NCBI RefSeq assembly: GCF_052119425.1
Contig: NZ_JBQKFH010000012.1
Span: forward strand, 1 to 64,000
Reading direction: 5' to 3'
DNA: 64,000 nucleotides
From: Enterococcus_E cecorum_C
GTDB lineage: Bacteria; Bacillota; Bacilli; Lactobacillales; Enterococcaceae
This document shows positions 52,166 to 61,022 of the stretch, piece after piece. Numbering within the stretch: position 1 is the stretch's first letter; the number at the start of each line of letters is the position of its first letter. Position numbers and translations under genes: made by a program. The notes under the pieces were generated by a model. It saw only the letters and a program-made list of their open reading frames with translations. It was not told where the DNA came from and searched no databases.

Positions 52166-53074
52166 ATGTTTCAACAGCTACCTCATTCGTTTTTACAAAT
52201 GAGTATGATTTTTTTATCCATTGTCATAGAAGCTTTACCATTTGTCTTATTGGGATGTATTATTTCTGGTGCGCTTCATGTATACCTAACTCCCGAGCGC
52301 GTGAAGAAATTTTTACCAACTAATAAATTTTTATCGATTTTAGTTGGTTCTACCATGGGAATCTTTTTTCCGTCTTGTGAGTGTGGGATTGTGCCGATTG
52401 TGAATCAATTTGTACGTAAAAAAGTACCTACCTATACAGCATTTGCTTTTATGTTGACCGCACCTATTATTAATCCGATTGTCTTATTTTCAACCTTTAT
52501 TGCTTTTGGAAATTCATGGAAATTTGCCTTGCTTAGAGCAGTGGGGAGTTTACTAGTTGCAGTAGTTGTGGGGAGTTGGTTGGCCTATTTTTATAAGCAA
52601 CCTATTTTAAATGAAGAAGGTCTACGCGCGATGCAAGAAGTGCCTGTACATCAACACGATCATCATGAAAAAACAAGTCGCATCCACGCCATTGGTCATG
52701 TGTTAGATCATAGTTTGGATGAATTCTTTGATACCGGACGCTACTTAATGATTGGTGCACTTTTATCAGCAAGTATGCAAACTTACTTACCGACAAAATG
52801 GATACTCACTTTGGGCTCTACGAAATTACTCGCTATTTTTGTGATGATAATTTTAGCTGTTATCTTATCGCTATGTTCCGAAGCAGATGCGTTTATCGGT
52901 TCAAGTTTATTAAGCTTATTTGGACAAGCACCGGTGATTGCCTTTTTAGTCTTTGGTCCGATGGTGGATATCAAGAATTTGTTAATGATGAAACGCTACT
53001 TTAATACGCGCTTTATTGCCTCGATGGTTGGCTTAGTTGCACTTGTAGTCATTATCTATGCATGGGTGGTGTAA
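52166..53074 (+). CDS. Permease of the UPF0718/DUF318 (YcgR/ArsP-like) family
   Basis: The 302-residue protein has about eight membrane helices and two related halves, each with cysteine-containing motifs (FFPSCECGIVPI and SLCSEADAFI). A His-rich cytoplasmic loop (VHQHDHHEK, about residue 160-170) suggests metal handling. In B. subtilis the homologue YcgR is paired with YcgQ as here. The substrate is unknown; zinc is a guess from the neighbouring Zur operon. SD AGGAGG precedes the ATG. Confidence 0.85.
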   Translation: MFQQLPHSFLQMSMIFLSIVIEALPFVLLGCIISGALHVYLTPERVKKFLPTNKFLSILVGSTMGIFFPSCECGIVPIVNQFVRKKVPTYTAFAFMLTAPIINPIVLFSTFIAFGNSWKFALLRAVGSLLVAVVVGSWLAYFYKQPILNEEGLRAMQEVPVHQHDHHEKTSRIHAIGHVLDHSLDEFFDTGRYLMIGALLSASMQTYLPTKWILTLGSTKLLAIFVMIILAVILSLCSEADAFIGSSLLSLFGQAPVIAFLVFGPMVDIKNLLMMKRYFNTRFIASMVGLVALVVIIYAWVV

Positions 53075-53076
53075 GG

Positions 53077-53910
53077 ATGATAAGGTTTTTAATTTTGATC
53101 GGTTATGTTTGGTTGATGATGTTTTTGCAAATCAGTGGTAAGCTCAATCAATATATTAACGTCCATTATCGTTATTTAGCCTTTTTATCTATGGGGCTCG
53201 CTTTTTTATTAGCGATTGTGCAACTTTTTAAATGGGTGAAAAATGATAAGCATAACACACACCACGAAGACGATCATCATCATGGCATGCAAAAGGGCTA
53301 TCAAAAAGTGATTGGTTATGCTTTATTAATGATGCCGATTGTGGTTGGTTTAGCTTTTCCTAAAGTTAGTTTGGATACGACCATTGTTGAGGCTAAAGGT
53401 TTTCAGTTTCCGCTAAGTAAAGAATCTACGGGTGATCCGTACTTTCAAACGCAGTATTTACGTCCAGATACGAGCATTTATTTTAATACCACGGATTATC
53501 AAAAACAAATGAATCGACTCTTAGATAAATACACTAAAGATCAAAAAATTGTTATTACTGATACGAATTACTTGGAGTTGATGGAAATTATCTATAATTA
53601 TCCAAGTGAGTTTATTGGTAAAAAAATTCAATTTAAAGGTTTTGTGTATCATTCAACAACTGCCAACCAGCAAGATATTTTCTTATTTAGATTTGGCGTC
53701 ATTCACTGTATTGCTGATTCTGGGGTCTTTGGTTTAAGAATTGATTTTAATAAACCAACCTCATATAAGAATAATGATTGGTTATCAGTGGAAGGTGAAT
53801 TAGTTTCGGAATACTATGCACCATTTAAACGAGAATTACCAGTTGTAAAAGTATCCCAGGTCAAACAAATTCAAGCACCAAAAAATGAGTATGTTTATCG
53901 GACTTTTTAA
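53077..53910 (+). CDS. TIGR03943-family (YcgQ-like) putative permease subunit
   Basis: The 277-residue protein has three N-terminal membrane helices (within about 1-105) with a His/Asp-rich loop (HHEDDHHHG) between the second and third, and a large extracellular C-terminal domain. This is the YcgQ/TIGR03943 family, which always accompanies the YcgR-type permease. ATG 53077 lies 2 bp after the permease stop. The two probably form one transporter. Its metal-rich loop again points to metal, without proof. Confidence 0.85.
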   Translation: MIRFLILIGYVWLMMFLQISGKLNQYINVHYRYLAFLSMGLAFLLAIVQLFKWVKNDKHNTHHEDDHHHGMQKGYQKVIGYALLMMPIVVGLAFPKVSLDTTIVEAKGFQFPLSKESTGDPYFQTQYLRPDTSIYFNTTDYQKQMNRLLDKYTKDQKIVITDTNYLELMEIIYNYPSEFIGKKIQFKGFVYHSTTANQQDIFLFRFGVIHCIADSGVFGLRIDFNKPTSYKNNDWLSVEGELVSEYYAPFKRELPVVKVSQVKQIQAPKNEYVYRTF

Positions 53911-54013
53911 AATTTTTAAGAAAAAAGCTAAAATCATATCTAAAAATAAAAATATCAGTTATAATAGAACTTAGAAGTAGTATGATTCTATTTTAGAAAA
54001 AGAGGTGTTTACT

Positions 54014-54283
54014 ATGGGCTTTACAGATGAAACAGTCCGTTTTAGTTTTGATGATAACCGTAAAAAAGAAGTAAGTGAAACTTTAGAAATTGTTTATCGC
54101 GCACTTGAAGAAAAAGGATATAACCCAATCAATCAAATCGTGGGTTACTTATTATCCGGCGATCCAGCTTATATTCCTCGTTATCGCGATGCTCGTAATC
54201 TCATTCGTCGTCATGAACGTGATGAAGTATTAGAAGTGTTAATTCGCTATTACTTAACGAACCACGGGATTAATGTCCAATGA
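54014..54283 (+). CDS. ireB: IreB-family regulatory protein
   Basis: The 89-residue protein starts MGFTDETVRF and matches IreB (UPF0297). In Enterococcus faecalis it is phosphorylated on threonines near the start (T4 and T7, both present) by the kinase IreK, and it dampens cephalosporin resistance. ATG 54014 has GAGGTG upstream. It overlaps ruvX by 4 nt. The ireB-ruvX-DUF1292 order is the conserved arrangement in this group. Confidence 0.93.
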   Translation: MGFTDETVRFSFDDNRKKEVSETLEIVYRALEEKGYNPINQIVGYLLSGDPAYIPRYRDARNLIRRHERDEVLEVLIRYYLTNHGINVQ

Positions 54284-54708
54284 GAATTATGGGATTAGAT
54301 GTCGGTTCGAAAACAGTGGGCGTAGCAGTCAGTGATTTAATGGGCTGGACGGCTCAAGGTGTAGAAATAATTCGAATCGATGAGGAAAAAGAAGAGTTTG
54401 GTTTAGAACGTTTAGCTGAATTAGTGAAAGAATATGAAGTCGAAAAGTTTGTTGTGGGTTTACCTAAAAATATGAATAATACAATTGGTCCACGCGCATT
54501 GGCTTCACAAGCTTATGGGAAAATGATTGCTGAAAAATTTCAGTTACCAGTTGACTATCAAGATGAACGTTTGACAACTGTGCAGGCAGAGCGTATGCTA
54601 ATACAGGAAGCTAATACTTCGCGAGCAAAACGCAAGAAAGTCATTGATAAATTAGCAGCCGTAATGATTTTACAAAATTATTTAGATATTTCTAGTAAAT
54701 CATTATGA
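54280..54708 (+). CDS. ruvX: Holliday junction resolvase-like RuvX (YqgF)
   Basis: The 142-residue RNase H-fold nuclease has the IMGLDVGSKTVGVA motif at its start and catalytic acids in VGLPKNMN and DERLTT. YqgF/RuvX is implicated in processing of 16S rRNA 5' end and Holliday-junction resolution. It overlaps ireB and ends close to the DUF1292 gene. Confidence 0.93.
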   Translation: MRIMGLDVGSKTVGVAVSDLMGWTAQGVEIIRIDEEKEEFGLERLAELVKEYEVEKFVVGLPKNMNNTIGPRALASQAYGKMIAEKFQLPVDYQDERLTTVQAERMLIQEANTSRAKRKKVIDKLAAVMILQNYLDISSKSL

Positions 54709-54734
54709 ACATAAATAGAAAAGAGGAATGCAAC

Positions 54735-55046
54735 ATGACACATCATCATCATGACCATGATCACGATCATGAAGGACATGAACACATTACTTTGGTAGAT
54801 GACCAAGGAAATGAAACATTATACGAAATTCTTTTAACCATTGATGGACAAGAAGAATTTGGCCGTAATTACGTCTTGTTATATCCTGCTGGTGTGCCAG
54901 AGGATGAAGATGTTGAATTACAAGCCTATGCCTACTTAGAAAATGAAGACGGCACAGAAGGCGAATTACAACAAATCGAAACGGAAGCTGAATGGGATAT
55001 GATTGAAGAAGTATTCAATACCTTTATGGCTGAAGAGGAAGAATAA
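54735..55046 (+). CDS. DUF1292 protein with His-rich N-terminus
   Basis: The 103-residue protein of the UPF0473 family has the typical acidic core (NETLYEILLTIDGQEEFGR, then YVLLYPAG). Function is unknown. The first 17 residues are a histidine/aspartate run (HHHHDHDHDHEGHEH) that could bind metals. ATG 54735 has GAGG upstream; the longer open frame lacks an SD. It is the third gene of the ireB cluster and is followed by a strong terminator. Confidence 0.92.
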   Translation: MTHHHHDHDHDHEGHEHITLVDDQGNETLYEILLTIDGQEEFGRNYVLLYPAGVPEDEDVELQAYAYLENEDGTEGELQQIETEAEWDMIEEVFNTFMAEEEE

Positions 55047-55052
55047 TCAATC

Positions 55053-55089
55053 AAAGTGTTGGTATTTCAAGAATGCCAACACTTTTTTT
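55053..55089 (+). terminator. Terminator of the ireB-ruvX-DUF1292 operon
   Basis: AAAGTGTTGG-ATT pairs with AAT-CCAACACTTT, followed by TTTTTT. Confidence 0.95.
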
Positions 55090-55202
55090 ACGCTAAAAAC
55101 AGCTGGGAGGGGCAATTTGGGGTAAATGTAAGATAAACCCTTTTATTTTTAGCATTTTCATGTATAGTATAAGTATTATGAAATTTTTGCGGAGGATAAA
55201 AA

Positions 55203-56081
55203 GTGAAAACTAAGGGAATGATTTATGCAGCTAGTGCAGCGGCTTTTTGGGCAATTTCAGGAATTTCCGGACAAATTTTGTTACAACAATTTTCCTTTAC
55301 TGCCAATTGGTTAGTCTCTGCGCGCATGCTTGTTTCAGGTTTCGTCTTAATATTAATTAGTCAAGGGAGTCATAAAGGAAAGCTGTTGGCCATTTTTAAA
55401 AATCCTAAAGATGCCCTGTCCTTAATTTTATTTGGAATTTTTGGGATGTATGCGGTCCAGGCTGGTTTTTTTCAGACCATCGCTTTTAGCAATGCTTCTT
55501 TTGCGACGATTATCCAATTTACAGGTCCAGTATTCATCATCTTTTATGAAGCATTTAGGCAAAAACGTTGGCCGAGTATTCAAACAATATTTTTGTTATT
55601 ATTGACATTTATTGGTATATTATTACTAGCAACTCATGGAAATTTACATCAATTAATTGTTCCGAAGATGGCCATTATAATGGGATTGATTGCAGCACTT
55701 GCCATTGCCATTTATAGCATCTTGCCAAGACAACTGATTAGTGATTATGGCAGTTTAAGTGTTGTTGGTTGGGGGATGTTAATCGGTGGGACTTTTGCTA
55801 ATCTTATTCATCCATTTTGGCATCCAACAGGAACTTTTACGCTATTTTCAGTGAGTCAGTTTTTAATTGTCGCTTTAGTGGGGACGGCTCTATCCTTTTT
55901 TTGTTATTCTCAAAGTTTACGCTATATTTCACCGTCGCTTGCAGGAATATTAACTGCGGTAGAGCCACTCTTATCTTTAGTATTTTCAATTATCATCTTC
56001 CAAATGGCATTTGGTTGGATTGAGTGGGTAGGATTTTTAATGGTCTTTTGTTCGATTCTACTCATCCAAAAGCAATTATAG
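55203..56081 (+). CDS. EamA/DMT-family transporter
   Basis: The 292-residue protein has about ten membrane helices in two EamA repeats. It opens MIYAASAAAFWAISGISGQ and includes the family segment VEPLLSLVFSI near the end. It resembles uncharacterised permeases of the RhaT/YdcZ-like DMT group; the substrate is unknown. The gene starts with GTG at 55203, with GGAGGATAAAAA upstream. It is followed 13 bp later by a small membrane protein gene, likely on the same transcript. Confidence 0.88.
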   Translation: MKTKGMIYAASAAAFWAISGISGQILLQQFSFTANWLVSARMLVSGFVLILISQGSHKGKLLAIFKNPKDALSLILFGIFGMYAVQAGFFQTIAFSNASFATIIQFTGPVFIIFYEAFRQKRWPSIQTIFLLLLTFIGILLLATHGNLHQLIVPKMAIIMGLIAALAIAIYSILPRQLISDYGSLSVVGWGMLIGGTFANLIHPFWHPTGTFTLFSVSQFLIVALVGTALSFFCYSQSLRYISPSLAGILTAVEPLLSLVFSIIIFQMAFGWIEWVGFLMVFCSILLIQKQL

Positions 56082-56094
56082 AAAGGATTTTGGT

Positions 56095-56280
56095 ATGAGC
56101 TTTAAACGTTTTTTTCAATTATTTATTATTTATTTAGTTGCAATTCTGATTTGTGAGGGTGTAAGTAATGGATTACATCTTTCTACAAGTGGGAGAATTG
56201 CTGTTTTTGCCATTTTAGGCTATATGATTTTAACCATTCCTTTGACCATACTTACAATTTTAAAAAATAAAAAAAGCTAG
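56095..56280 (+). CDS. 61-residue membrane protein of unknown function
   Basis: The protein has two membrane helices (about 8-26 and 34-55) and a lysine-rich tail. SD AGAAAGGA lies upstream of the ATG. No family is recognised. It follows the DMT transporter by 13 bp and its stop falls in the A tract of a terminator, so it closes the operon. Confidence 0.65.
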   Translation: MSFKRFFQLFIIYLVAILICEGVSNGLHLSTSGRIAVFAILGYMILTIPLTILTILKNKKS

Positions 56281-56311
56281 GCAGTTCAAAATTTAACTGC
56301 CTAGTTTTTTT
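56271..56311. terminator. Bidirectional terminator
   Basis: CTAGGCAGTT (56277-56286) and AACTGCCTAG (56295-56304) form a 10-bp stem flanked by A and T tracts. It closes the DMT unit and the converging minus-strand gene. Confidence 0.95.
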
Positions 56312-56678
56312 AAAGAATTTTTTTCAATTGCTCTTTTTTGGTTATGAATTTAAAGAGAATATGAAAGATGCCAAATGCGATGAGTCCAATACCAAAGTAG
56401 AAATTGCCTTGCCAAATAAATAGCGTGTTGATACAAGCAACAACAATTAAAAGGATAAAGAAATATAGCATTTGCGTCATAAACATTTTTCTTTGAACCT
56501 CCTTTTGGGGAGTTGGCATCTTTTGAACCAATTTTTTGGCACGCAACATTAGGGTTAAGACCAATAGTCCAGTACTTAAAAAGATACATAGATAAATACT
56601 AACTAAAAAAGTGAAAGCCAGGTTAAGTATACTAATCAGCATTGAAAGTAAACACCAACTTACCATTTTCTTTTTCAT
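56310..56678 (-). CDS. Membrane protein of unknown function overlapping queH
   Basis: The longest frame gives 122 residues with four hydrophobic segments (about 8-25, 27-45, 68-85 and 90-110). No family is recognised. From this start it overlaps the end of queH by 47 nt; ATGs at 56666 and 56642 would shorten it and the overlap to 35 or 11 nt. None has a strong SD. Translation may be coupled to queH. It is a likely real gene of uncertain start. Confidence 0.6.
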   Translation of the reverse strand: MKKKMVSWCLLSMLISILNLAFTFLVSIYLCIFLSTGLLVLTLMLRAKKLVQKMPTPQKEVQRKMFMTQMLYFFILLIVVACINTLFIWQGNFYFGIGLIAFGIFHILFKFITKKEQLKKIL

Positions 56679-57390
56679 AATTATCTACATATTCTTGGGC
56701 TTCTTTTTTGATTGCTTTAAAATCTATCCCTTGTTGTTTAGCAGCAAAGACACAGCCACAATAACATTGACGAAACACATCATATTCTTTACACATTTCG
56801 ATTGAGCGTTGGTAGCCTTGGTTTTTCTTGAAATCACTTGGTAGATAATTGGTATTGTAAATTTTTTGAATATCCATGCCAATCTGGTTAATCAATTGGC
56901 TATTTTTCTTAGGAGAGATGGTTAAGGCACTTCCAAAATAATCATATCCTAACTCTTGGGCTTTTTGGGCAACTAAGTCAAGGCGTAGATTAAAGCACGC
57001 ATCACAACGTTTACCGCCTTCTTTTTCATTATGTAAGTTTTGTTTCACCATCATTTGAATAAAATCATTGGGGTTATATTCATCGACAATCAGTTGCACA
57101 TTGTTCCCTGTATTTGCATTGAAATCTTCAATAAATTTCTTTTGCACAATCATCCGACGTAAGTATTCACTTTCAGGATGAATGTTAGAATTAGAGAAGA
57201 AGATTGTCACATCAGCATATTGGCATAAAAATTCTAACGTATAAGTCGAACAAGGGGCACAACAAGAATGTAGCAAAATTCGTGGACGTTCTTCATTTTT
57301 CTCCCATTCAATAATCATTTTTCGTAACACACGATCATAATTGATTTTTTGATTTTTCATTTTTTCAACAATCATATCTGCATTTAACAT
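56632..57390 (-). CDS. queH: Epoxyqueuosine reductase QueH
   Basis: QueH reduces epoxyqueuosine to queuosine in tRNA, the last step of the pathway. The 252 residues contain the adjacent-cysteine motif HSCCAPC (about 41-47), GGKRCDACF and the C-terminal QCYCGC, which together hold the FeS cluster and an iron. ATG 57390 is chosen because GGAGG lies 9 nt upstream. It replaces the cobalamin-dependent QueG. Other queuosine genes are not in the window. Confidence 0.93.
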   Translation of the reverse strand: MLNADMIVEKMKNQKINYDRVLRKMIIEWEKNEERPRILLHSCCAPCSTYTLEFLCQYADVTIFFSNSNIHPESEYLRRMIVQKKFIEDFNANTGNNVQLIVDEYNPNDFIQMMVKQNLHNEKEGGKRCDACFNLRLDLVAQKAQELGYDYFGSALTISPKKNSQLINQIGMDIQKIYNTNYLPSDFKKNQGYQRSIEMCKEYDVFRQCYCGCVFAAKQQGIDFKAIKKEAQEYVDNYEKENGKLVFTFNAD

Positions 57391-57520
57391 CAAAAAATTC
57401 CTCCTTGAACTCTTATTATACTAAAAAAGATAGATAGAAAAAAGAACCGTATTCAATTTCTTTATCTTAAATCGTGATGAGAGTCAGTTAAAAAATATTC
57501 ATAAAAATAAATATTTGTAG

Positions 57521-57549
57521 TTGACACATTGAAAGACTACTTGTATACT
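57521..57549 (+). promoter_or_regulatory. Promoter of metNIQ
   Basis: TTGACA (57521-57526) and TATACT (57544-57549) are 17 bp apart, upstream of the T-box leader. Confidence 0.85.
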
Positions 57550-57555
57550 TACCTC

Positions 57556-57826
57556 ATATTCATAGTTTTGACATTGAAGAGAAGAGTAGCTTATGTGAAA
57601 TTAGTTAAAGAGAATCCGGTTGGTGAGAAAGGATGCTAATTGAGTAAGTGAAGATGAGCTCGGAGTTTCTAAATTGTTCACGCAATTTAGACGGGAATGA
57701 CCGTTATATCATCGGGTTTCAAATGGAACTTATGGAGGCATTGTCTGTAAGGATAATGCGAATTAGGGTGGTAACACGATTTTTCAGTCGTCCCTTTGCT
57801 GATAGTGGCAAAGGACGGCTTTTTTG
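57556..57826 (+). ncRNA. Methionine T-box riboswitch upstream of metNIQ
   Basis: The leader holds a Stem I region with an ATG specifier codon (57654-57656), the T-box sequence AGGGTGGTAACACG (57765-57778) and an intrinsic terminator: CGTCCCTTTGC (57789-57799) pairs with GCAAAGGACG (57808-57817) and is followed by a T tract. Uncharged tRNA-Met would pair with ATG and the T-box and favour the antiterminator, switching on methionine uptake. The specifier assignment is read by position in Stem I. The 492-bp gap after queH is filled by this leader and its promoter. Confidence 0.93.
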
Positions 57827-57882
57827 TTTACAATAGTTATTTGAAAGTTATCATTCAAAGATGTATCAGAAAGGGAAAGAAA

Positions 57883-58896
57883 ATGATTGAATTAAAAAAT
57901 GTGAGCAAAACGTTTCAAGTACAGTCAAGAGAAGTAACAGCAGTCAAAGATGTTTCCTTAAAAGTTGAAAAAGGCGAAATTTTTGGTATTGTTGGGGCTT
58001 CTGGGGCTGGGAAATCTACTTTAGTGCGTTGTATGAATTTATTAGAAGTCCCTACCTCGGGGGAAGTGCTTTTTGACGGTGTAGATTTAGTCAAGCTTAG
58101 TCAAAAAGAATTATTACAAAAACGCCAATCGATTTCGATGATTTTCCAAGGATTTAACTTATTTAGTCAACGTAGCGTGTTGAAAAATATTTGCTATCCT
58201 TTAGAAATTGCAGGTGTAAAAAAAGAAGCAGCTACCAAAAAGGCGCAAGAGTTATTGGAATTGGTTGGTTTAGGTGATAAAGCGAATGCCTATCCTTCAC
58301 AATTATCCGGTGGGCAAAAACAACGGGTGGCCATTGCCCGCGCTTTAGCAACTGATCCAAAAGTATTGCTATGTGATGAAGCAACCAGTGCGCTAGATCC
58401 TGGAACAACTTTGCAAATTTTAAACCTTTTGCAAGAAGTTCGTGAAAAACTTGGTGTGACTGTTATCATTATTACCCATGAAATGGAAGTCGTACAAAGA
58501 ATCTGTGATAAAGTTGCCGTAATGAATCAAGGACAAGTGGTTGAAACAGGGACAACGGAACAAATCTTCTTAAATCCGAAATCGCCAATCACTAGAAAAA
58601 TGTTACTAACAGAGCAAAATACAGAATTTATTCCAAGCACCGGACCAATCATTCGTATCAGTTTTGATGGGCAAGCGGCATCTTTACCGTTACTTTCTAA
58701 ATTAATTTTAGAATCACAAGCGCCAATCAATATTTTAAAAGCTGATACAGAAGAAATTAAAGGAAAAGCTTTCGGTCAGATGATTGTACAATTACCAGAA
58801 AAAGAAGCTTTAGTTGAAAAAATTAAAGAAATCTTGGTTCGAGAAGGCTTAGATTTTGAGGAAGGAAGTGCTTATCTTGGACGCAACAATGATTAA
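57883..58896 (+). CDS. metN: Methionine ABC transporter ATPase MetN
   Basis: MetN drives uptake of methionine and its derivatives. The 337 residues contain Walker A GASGAGKST, signature LSGGQKQR, Walker B VLLCDEATSALD and a C-terminal NIL/ACT-like domain (about 255-335) that binds methionine for feedback inhibition. ATG 57883 has AAAGGG upstream. The Met T-box leader confirms the substrate. It overlaps metI. Confidence 0.96.
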   Translation: MIELKNVSKTFQVQSREVTAVKDVSLKVEKGEIFGIVGASGAGKSTLVRCMNLLEVPTSGEVLFDGVDLVKLSQKELLQKRQSISMIFQGFNLFSQRSVLKNICYPLEIAGVKKEAATKKAQELLELVGLGDKANAYPSQLSGGQKQRVAIARALATDPKVLLCDEATSALDPGTTLQILNLLQEVREKLGVTVIIITHEMEVVQRICDKVAVMNQGQVVETGTTEQIFLNPKSPITRKMLLTEQNTEFIPSTGPIIRISFDGQAASLPLLSKLILESQAPINILKADTEEIKGKAFGQMIVQLPEKEALVEKIKEILVREGLDFEEGSAYLGRNND

Positions 58897-59530
58897 TACT
58901 TTAACTACTGGAATCATCGAAACAATATATATGGTTTTTGTTTCAATGATTGTCACTTATGTATTTGGCTTACCATTAGGCGTTATATTATTTGTGACGG
59001 ATAAAGGGTCGCTCTATCCGAATCGTATCGTCAATTTAATATTAGGATTTTTAGTCAATGTCTTTCGCTCGATTCCATTTTTGATTTTATTGGTTTTATT
59101 ATTACCATTTACTCGTTTTGTTGTAGGGACAACACTAGGTTCTACCGCGACAATTGTGCCATTAGTGGTCTCAGCGATTCCATTTGTTGCTCGTATGGTG
59201 GAATCTTCCTTAAAAGAAGTGGATGCTGGTGTGATTGAAGCGGCATTGTCTATGGGGTCTAACTGGTGGCAATTAATCACTAAAGTCTTACTTCCTGAAG
59301 CAAAACCGTCTTTAGCAGTAGGAGCCGTGATTACTTCGGTTACAGTTTTAGGTTATTCAGCGATGGCCGGCTTTGTTGGTGGCGGTGGTCTAGGGACGAT
59401 TGCCATTAACTATGGTTACTATCGCTATGATAATAATGTAATGATTATTACCGTTGCAGTAATTGTCATTATTGTCCAACTGATTCAAGTGTTGGGAATG
59501 AAATTAGCAACAAAAATAGATAAAAGATAG
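58877..59530 (+). CDS. metI: Methionine ABC transporter permease MetI
   Basis: The roughly 217-residue permease has five membrane helices and the EAA-type loop (EAALSMGSNWWQLITKVLLPEA region) that contacts MetN. The start is uncertain: TTG 58877 has GGAAGTG 6 nt upstream and is given; ATG 58889 is possible but has a poor SD. It overlaps the metN end by 20 nt and is 12 bp from metQ. Confidence 0.93.
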   Translation: MDATMINTLTTGIIETIYMVFVSMIVTYVFGLPLGVILFVTDKGSLYPNRIVNLILGFLVNVFRSIPFLILLVLLLPFTRFVVGTTLGSTATIVPLVVSAIPFVARMVESSLKEVDAGVIEAALSMGSNWWQLITKVLLPEAKPSLAVGAVITSVTVLGYSAMAGFVGGGGLGTIAINYGYYRYDNNVMIITVAVIVIIVQLIQVLGMKLATKIDKR

Positions 59531-59542
59531 GAGAAATGAAAA

Positions 59543-60391
59543 ATGAAGAAAAGTTTTAAAAAGATTACACAAATTTTAACAGTTGGTTTAGCAGTGGTTG
59601 CTTTAGCTGCTTGCGGTGCTGGCAAAGGAAATGAAAAAGAGGCTAGCAAATCTGCGGATAACAAAACTTTAATCGTCGGAGCAAGTCCAACCCCACATGC
59701 TGAAATTTTAGAGTATGCCAAGGATGCGATGAAAAAACAAGGCTATGATTTACAAGTAAAAGTTTTTAACGATTATATTATGCCAAATACGTCTTTAGAA
59801 GATAAACAAATCGATGCGAACTATTTCCAAACCGTACCATACATGGATAACTTCAATAAAGAAAAGAAAACGCATATTGTAAGTGTTGGTAAGGTGCATT
59901 TCGAACCACTTGGCATTTATCCAGGGAAAACGAAAGCTATTAAAGATTTACAAAAAGGTGCAACGGTTGCGATTCCAAATGATCCATCGAATGAAGCACG
60001 TGCCTTATTATTATTAGAAGCAGCTGATTTAATTAAATTAAAAGATGGCGCAGGCATTAATGCAACGATTCAAGATATTGCTGAAAACCCATTGAATTTA
60101 AATATTAAAGAAGTTGAAGCTGCCCAAACTGCCCGTTCATTACAAGATACGGATATTGCTGTAGTGAATGGTAACTATGCGGTTGCTGCTAAATTAGATG
60201 TGAAAAAAGATGCTTTATTTGTAGAATCTGCTCAATCTGAATCTGCACAAACTTATGCAAATGTCATTTCTGTACGTAAAGGTGACGAAAAGAATAAAGC
60301 AGTGAAAGCCTTAGTAAAAGTTTTACAAAGCGATGATATGAAGAAATTTATTGATGATAAGTACAATGGCGCAGTTGTCCCAGTGAACTAA
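59543..60391 (+). CDS. metQ: Methionine-binding lipoprotein MetQ
   Basis: MetQ is the 282-residue solute-binding lipoprotein of MetNIQ. The signal peptide ends in the lipobox LAAC (cysteine 24). The mature part contains LIVGASPTPHAEILEYA and VFNDYIMPNTSLEDKQIDAN, the NLPA-family pattern. A strong terminator follows. Confidence 0.96.
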   Translation: MKKSFKKITQILTVGLAVVALAACGAGKGNEKEASKSADNKTLIVGASPTPHAEILEYAKDAMKKQGYDLQVKVFNDYIMPNTSLEDKQIDANYFQTVPYMDNFNKEKKTHIVSVGKVHFEPLGIYPGKTKAIKDLQKGATVAIPNDPSNEARALLLLEAADLIKLKDGAGINATIQDIAENPLNLNIKEVEAAQTARSLQDTDIAVVNGNYAVAAKLDVKKDALFVESAQSESAQTYANVISVRKGDEKNKAVKALVKVLQSDDMKKFIDDKYNGAVVPVN

Positions 60392-60401
60392 TTGTCTAAA
60401 G

Positions 60402-60437
60402 AAATCAGAGTGTTGGTTGTGACACTCTGATTTTTTT
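60402..60437 (+). terminator. Terminator of metNIQ
   Basis: AAATCAGAGTGT (60402-60413) and ACACTCTGATTT (60422-60433) pair over 12 bp, followed by a T tract. Confidence 0.95.
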
Positions 60438-60570
60438 ATGCTTCTTCATGCCAGCTATTTTACATTTATTGAAATTTGGTTATAATAGGTAAAGGTATTT
60501 TGTCTATTAAGAAAGTAGGCAAAATGAGAATTGTCTCTATTGATGAGAGTCGGTTAAAGGAGAAATGAAG

Positions 60571-61020
60571 ATGCCATCACCTAAAACAAGATATAAAGCA
60601 AATATCGATGGTCAAACTTATACAATCATTGGACACGAAAGTAAAGAACACATGGATTTAGTTGTTCGCCTAGTCAATGAACAATTAAATGAAATAAAAA
60701 GTTTATCTACGCAAATTGATAATGAACAAGCTGCGATTTTAGTTAGTGTTAATGCGATTTCAGATCAACTAAAAAAACAAGCAAAGATTTTAGAACTTGA
60801 GAAAGAAAATCAAGAATTACGTCAAAGAACAATTAAATTAGTTGAGTTAGAAAATCGTATCAAGCGGATTGAAGCGATTGAAAAAGAAGCCAAAGAAGTG
60901 CTTGAAAAGAATGGTCAAACAGATATTGAAATTCACAATCATGTCCAAGCACAACAAATTTTAAACGAAGAACGCAAACGGAGCATTCAAGAAAAGAGTA
61001 GCCAATCTCAGGAAGGATAA
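60571..61020 (+). CDS. zapA: Cell-division protein ZapA
   Basis: ZapA bundles FtsZ filaments at the division site. The 149-residue protein has the N-terminal ZapA head (RYKANIDGQTYTIIGHES, then MDLVVRLVNEQLNEI) and a long coiled coil (about 60-115), with a longer charged tail than usual. ATG 60571 is preferred because GGAG lies 8 nt upstream. It is the first gene of zapA-cvpA, and mutS2 follows. Confidence 0.92.
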   Translation: MPSPKTRYKANIDGQTYTIIGHESKEHMDLVVRLVNEQLNEIKSLSTQIDNEQAAILVSVNAISDQLKKQAKILELEKENQELRQRTIKLVELENRIKRIEAIEKEAKEVLEKNGQTDIEIHNHVQAQQILNEERKRSIQEKSSQSQEG

Positions 61021-61022
61021 GC

